Assembly: GCA_025934635.1 (NCBI GenBank)
Contig: JAICWX010000446.1
Span: 1 to 5,921 of the forward strand
DNA length: 5,921 nucleotides
Direction: 5' to 3'
Source of the DNA: Streptosporangiaceae bacterium
Lineage (GTDB): Bacteria > Actinomycetota > Actinomycetes > Streptosporangiales > Streptosporangiaceae
The notes below the pieces were generated by a model. That model had not been told where the DNA came from and did not search any database. It saw only the letters and a program-made list of their open reading frames with translations. Position numbers and translations under genes: made by a program. Within the stretch, counting starts at the first letter, position 1, and every line of letters starts with the position of its first letter. Below are positions 4,982 to 5,921 of this stretch, piece by piece.

Positions 4982-5700
4982 CAGGGGCCCAGGCCGGTGA
5001 CGTCGCGGTGGTCATCCCGGCGCGGGACGAAGCCGACCGCATCGCCGCGACGGTGACGGCCGCGGCCGGCCTCGACGGCGTCGGTCTCGTGGTGGTCGTC
5101 GACGACGGTTCCCGGGACGATACCGGCGGGCTGGCCCGCCGGGCCGGTGCCGTGGTCCTGCGGCACGGCCGCAACCGGGGCAAGGCAGCCGCGATGCAGT
5201 CCGGCGCGAACGCCGTCGGCCTGGTCGACCAGCGGGAGGGCCGCCATCCAGGGGGGCATGAGCATCCCCGGCACCTGCTGTTCCTCGACGCGGACCTGGG
5301 CGAGTCGGCCGTGCACGCCGGGCCGCTGGCGGCCCCGGTGCTGGCCGGCCAGGCCGACATGACCATCGCCGTCTTCGCCGCGACCGTCAAGCTCGGCGGG
5401 CACGGCCTGGTGGTCGGGCTGTCCGGGGCCGGCATCCGCCGGGCCGTCGGCTGGCAGCCGGCCCAGCCGCTGAACGGCCAGCGCTGCCTGACCCGGGCCG
5501 CGTTCGAGGCCGCCCGCCCGCTGGCCCGCGGCTGGGGCGTGGAGACCGCGCTCACCATCGACCTGCTGCGCCAGGGGTTCCGGGTCGCCGAAGTCGAGGT
5601 GGAACTCGCGCACCGGGCCACCGGGACCGGCCTGAGCGCCCAGCTGCACCGCGCGCACCAGCTCACCGACGTCGCCAGGGCGCTCGCCGCCCGGCGATAA
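4945..5700 (+). CDS. Family 2 (GT-A fold) glycosyltransferase
   Basis: This 251-residue protein should transfer a sugar from a nucleotide donor to a lipid or glycan acceptor at the inner face of the membrane. Signature parts are VVIPARDE (22-29), VVVVDDGSRDDT (49-60) with the nucleotide-binding Asp pair, GRNRGKAAAMQSG (75-87), the metal-binding LFLDADLG (112-119, Asp115 and Asp117), and QPLNGQRCLTRAAFEAA (174-190) followed by GWGVE with Glu200 as a candidate catalytic base. No membrane segment is evident, so it is soluble or peripheral. Residues 92-110 form an unusual His- and Arg-rich insert just before the DXD motif. It begins at ATG 4945, 40 bases after the STAS gene, with a leaderless promoter layout. 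Donor and acceptor are not identifiable; the nearby polysaccharide exporter suggests envelope glycan synthesis. Confidence 0.88.
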   Translation: MSVSPTSSTPMSAGAQAGDVAVVIPARDEADRIAATVTAAAGLDGVGLVVVVDDGSRDDTGGLARRAGAVVLRHGRNRGKAAAMQSGANAVGLVDQREGRHPGGHEHPRHLLFLDADLGESAVHAGPLAAPVLAGQADMTIAVFAATVKLGGHGLVVGLSGAGIRRAVGWQPAQPLNGQRCLTRAAFEAARPLARGWGVETALTIDLLRQGFRVAEVEVELAHRATGTGLSAQLHRAHQLTDVARALAARR

Positions 5701-5722
5701 CCGGGCCCATGTCCGGGCTGCC

Positions 5723-5921
5723 ATGACTGGGAAAAGAGCGCCGGCGCCAGATCGGCGGGTGACCGCGCGAAGCGGCGGGCCCGCGGGACGCGGCGGGTCC
5801 GCCGGTCTCATCGCCGTCGCGGTCAGCGTGGCTTGCACGTTCGCCGTCGCGGTGGCCGGGCCGTCGGTCATGGAACCGGCGCTGCCGGGAAGCCCGGGCC
5901 ATCCGCCCTGGTCAGGGGACC
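5723..5921 (+). CDS. N-terminus of a membrane protein, possibly a mannosyltransferase (partial)
   Basis: The frame starting at ATG 5723 stays open for 66 codons to the window end. It has a basic N-terminus (MTGKRAPAPDRRVTARSG), one hydrophobic segment at about 27-46 (AGLIAVAVSVACTFAVAVAG) and then a Pro-rich stretch ending HPPWSGD. This looks like the first membrane span of a multi-pass protein, with the N-terminus inside. The layout recalls actinobacterial polyprenol-phosphate-dependent mannosyltransferases (MptB/DUF2029-like), which often sit near family 2 glycosyltransferases, but that is a weak resemblance. No good ribosome binding site precedes the ATG; a GTG at 5759 is an alternative start. 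A five-codon frame (MSGLP, ATG 5709) ends in TGA overlapping this ATG (ATGA), which could couple translation. Confidence 0.5.
   Translation, partial: MTGKRAPAPDRRVTARSGGPAGRGGSAGLIAVAVSVACTFAVAVAGPSVMEPALPGSPGHPPWSGD

Noticed and set aside
4566..5666. - strand open frame of 366 codons spanning the STAS and glycosyltransferase genes
   Set aside because: It crosses two well-supported + strand genes and the gap between them, and encodes an Arg/Pro/Ala-rich sequence of shadow type.

Overview
The window is GC-rich (roughly 70%) with the codon usage, GTG starts and protein families of an actinomycete (high-GC Gram-positive). I cannot fix the genus. It holds six complete protein genes, two genes cut by the window edges, and a 540-base repeat-rich gap between convergent genes. 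No rRNA, tRNA, CRISPR array, transposase or integrase is visible.

Layout. (1) Bases 1-87 are the last codons of a + strand gene that looks like a sensor histidine kinase. (2) Bases 88-626 are non-coding and hold several hairpins and three families of short tandem or direct repeats; the last family runs into the stop codon of the next gene. (3) On the - strand, 2553 to 627, a two-gene operon encodes an ABC-2 permease and its ATPase of the Wzm/Wzt (TagG/TagH) polysaccharide-export type, overlapping by 8 bases. (4) A 233-base divergent promoter region follows. (5) On the + strand come an RsbW-like GHKL kinase/anti-sigma protein (2787-3248), an arginine-deiminase-fold protein (3293-4492), an RsbV-like STAS anti-sigma-factor antagonist (4551-4904), a family 2 glycosyltransferase (4945-5700), and the start of a membrane protein that runs off the end (5723 onward).

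How they may work together. The RsbW-like and STAS proteins are the two halves of a partner-switching circuit: kinase/anti-sigma and its phosphorylatable antagonist. No sigma factor gene is in view. A SigF/SigB-like promoter (GTTT-N16-GGGCAT) lies upstream of the kinase gene and would fit autoregulation. The exporter and the glycosyltransferase point to cell-envelope polysaccharide synthesis, so the locus may link a stress-type sigma circuit to envelope building; this link rests only on gene order.

The most unusual points are: (a) the arginine-deiminase-like protein sits between the two partner-switching genes, keeps the nucleophilic Cys and two Asp residues, but has lost four active-site residues conserved in true arginine deiminases (N160D, E224H, R243P, H278R, Pseudomonas numbering from memory), so it is probably a pseudoenzyme or has new chemistry; (b) three genes (permease, STAS, glycosyltransferase) each have a TANNNT -10 box exactly 7 bases before the start codon and no Shine-Dalgarno, the signature of leaderless transcripts; (c) a rare TTA leucine codon lies near the end of the deiminase-like gene.
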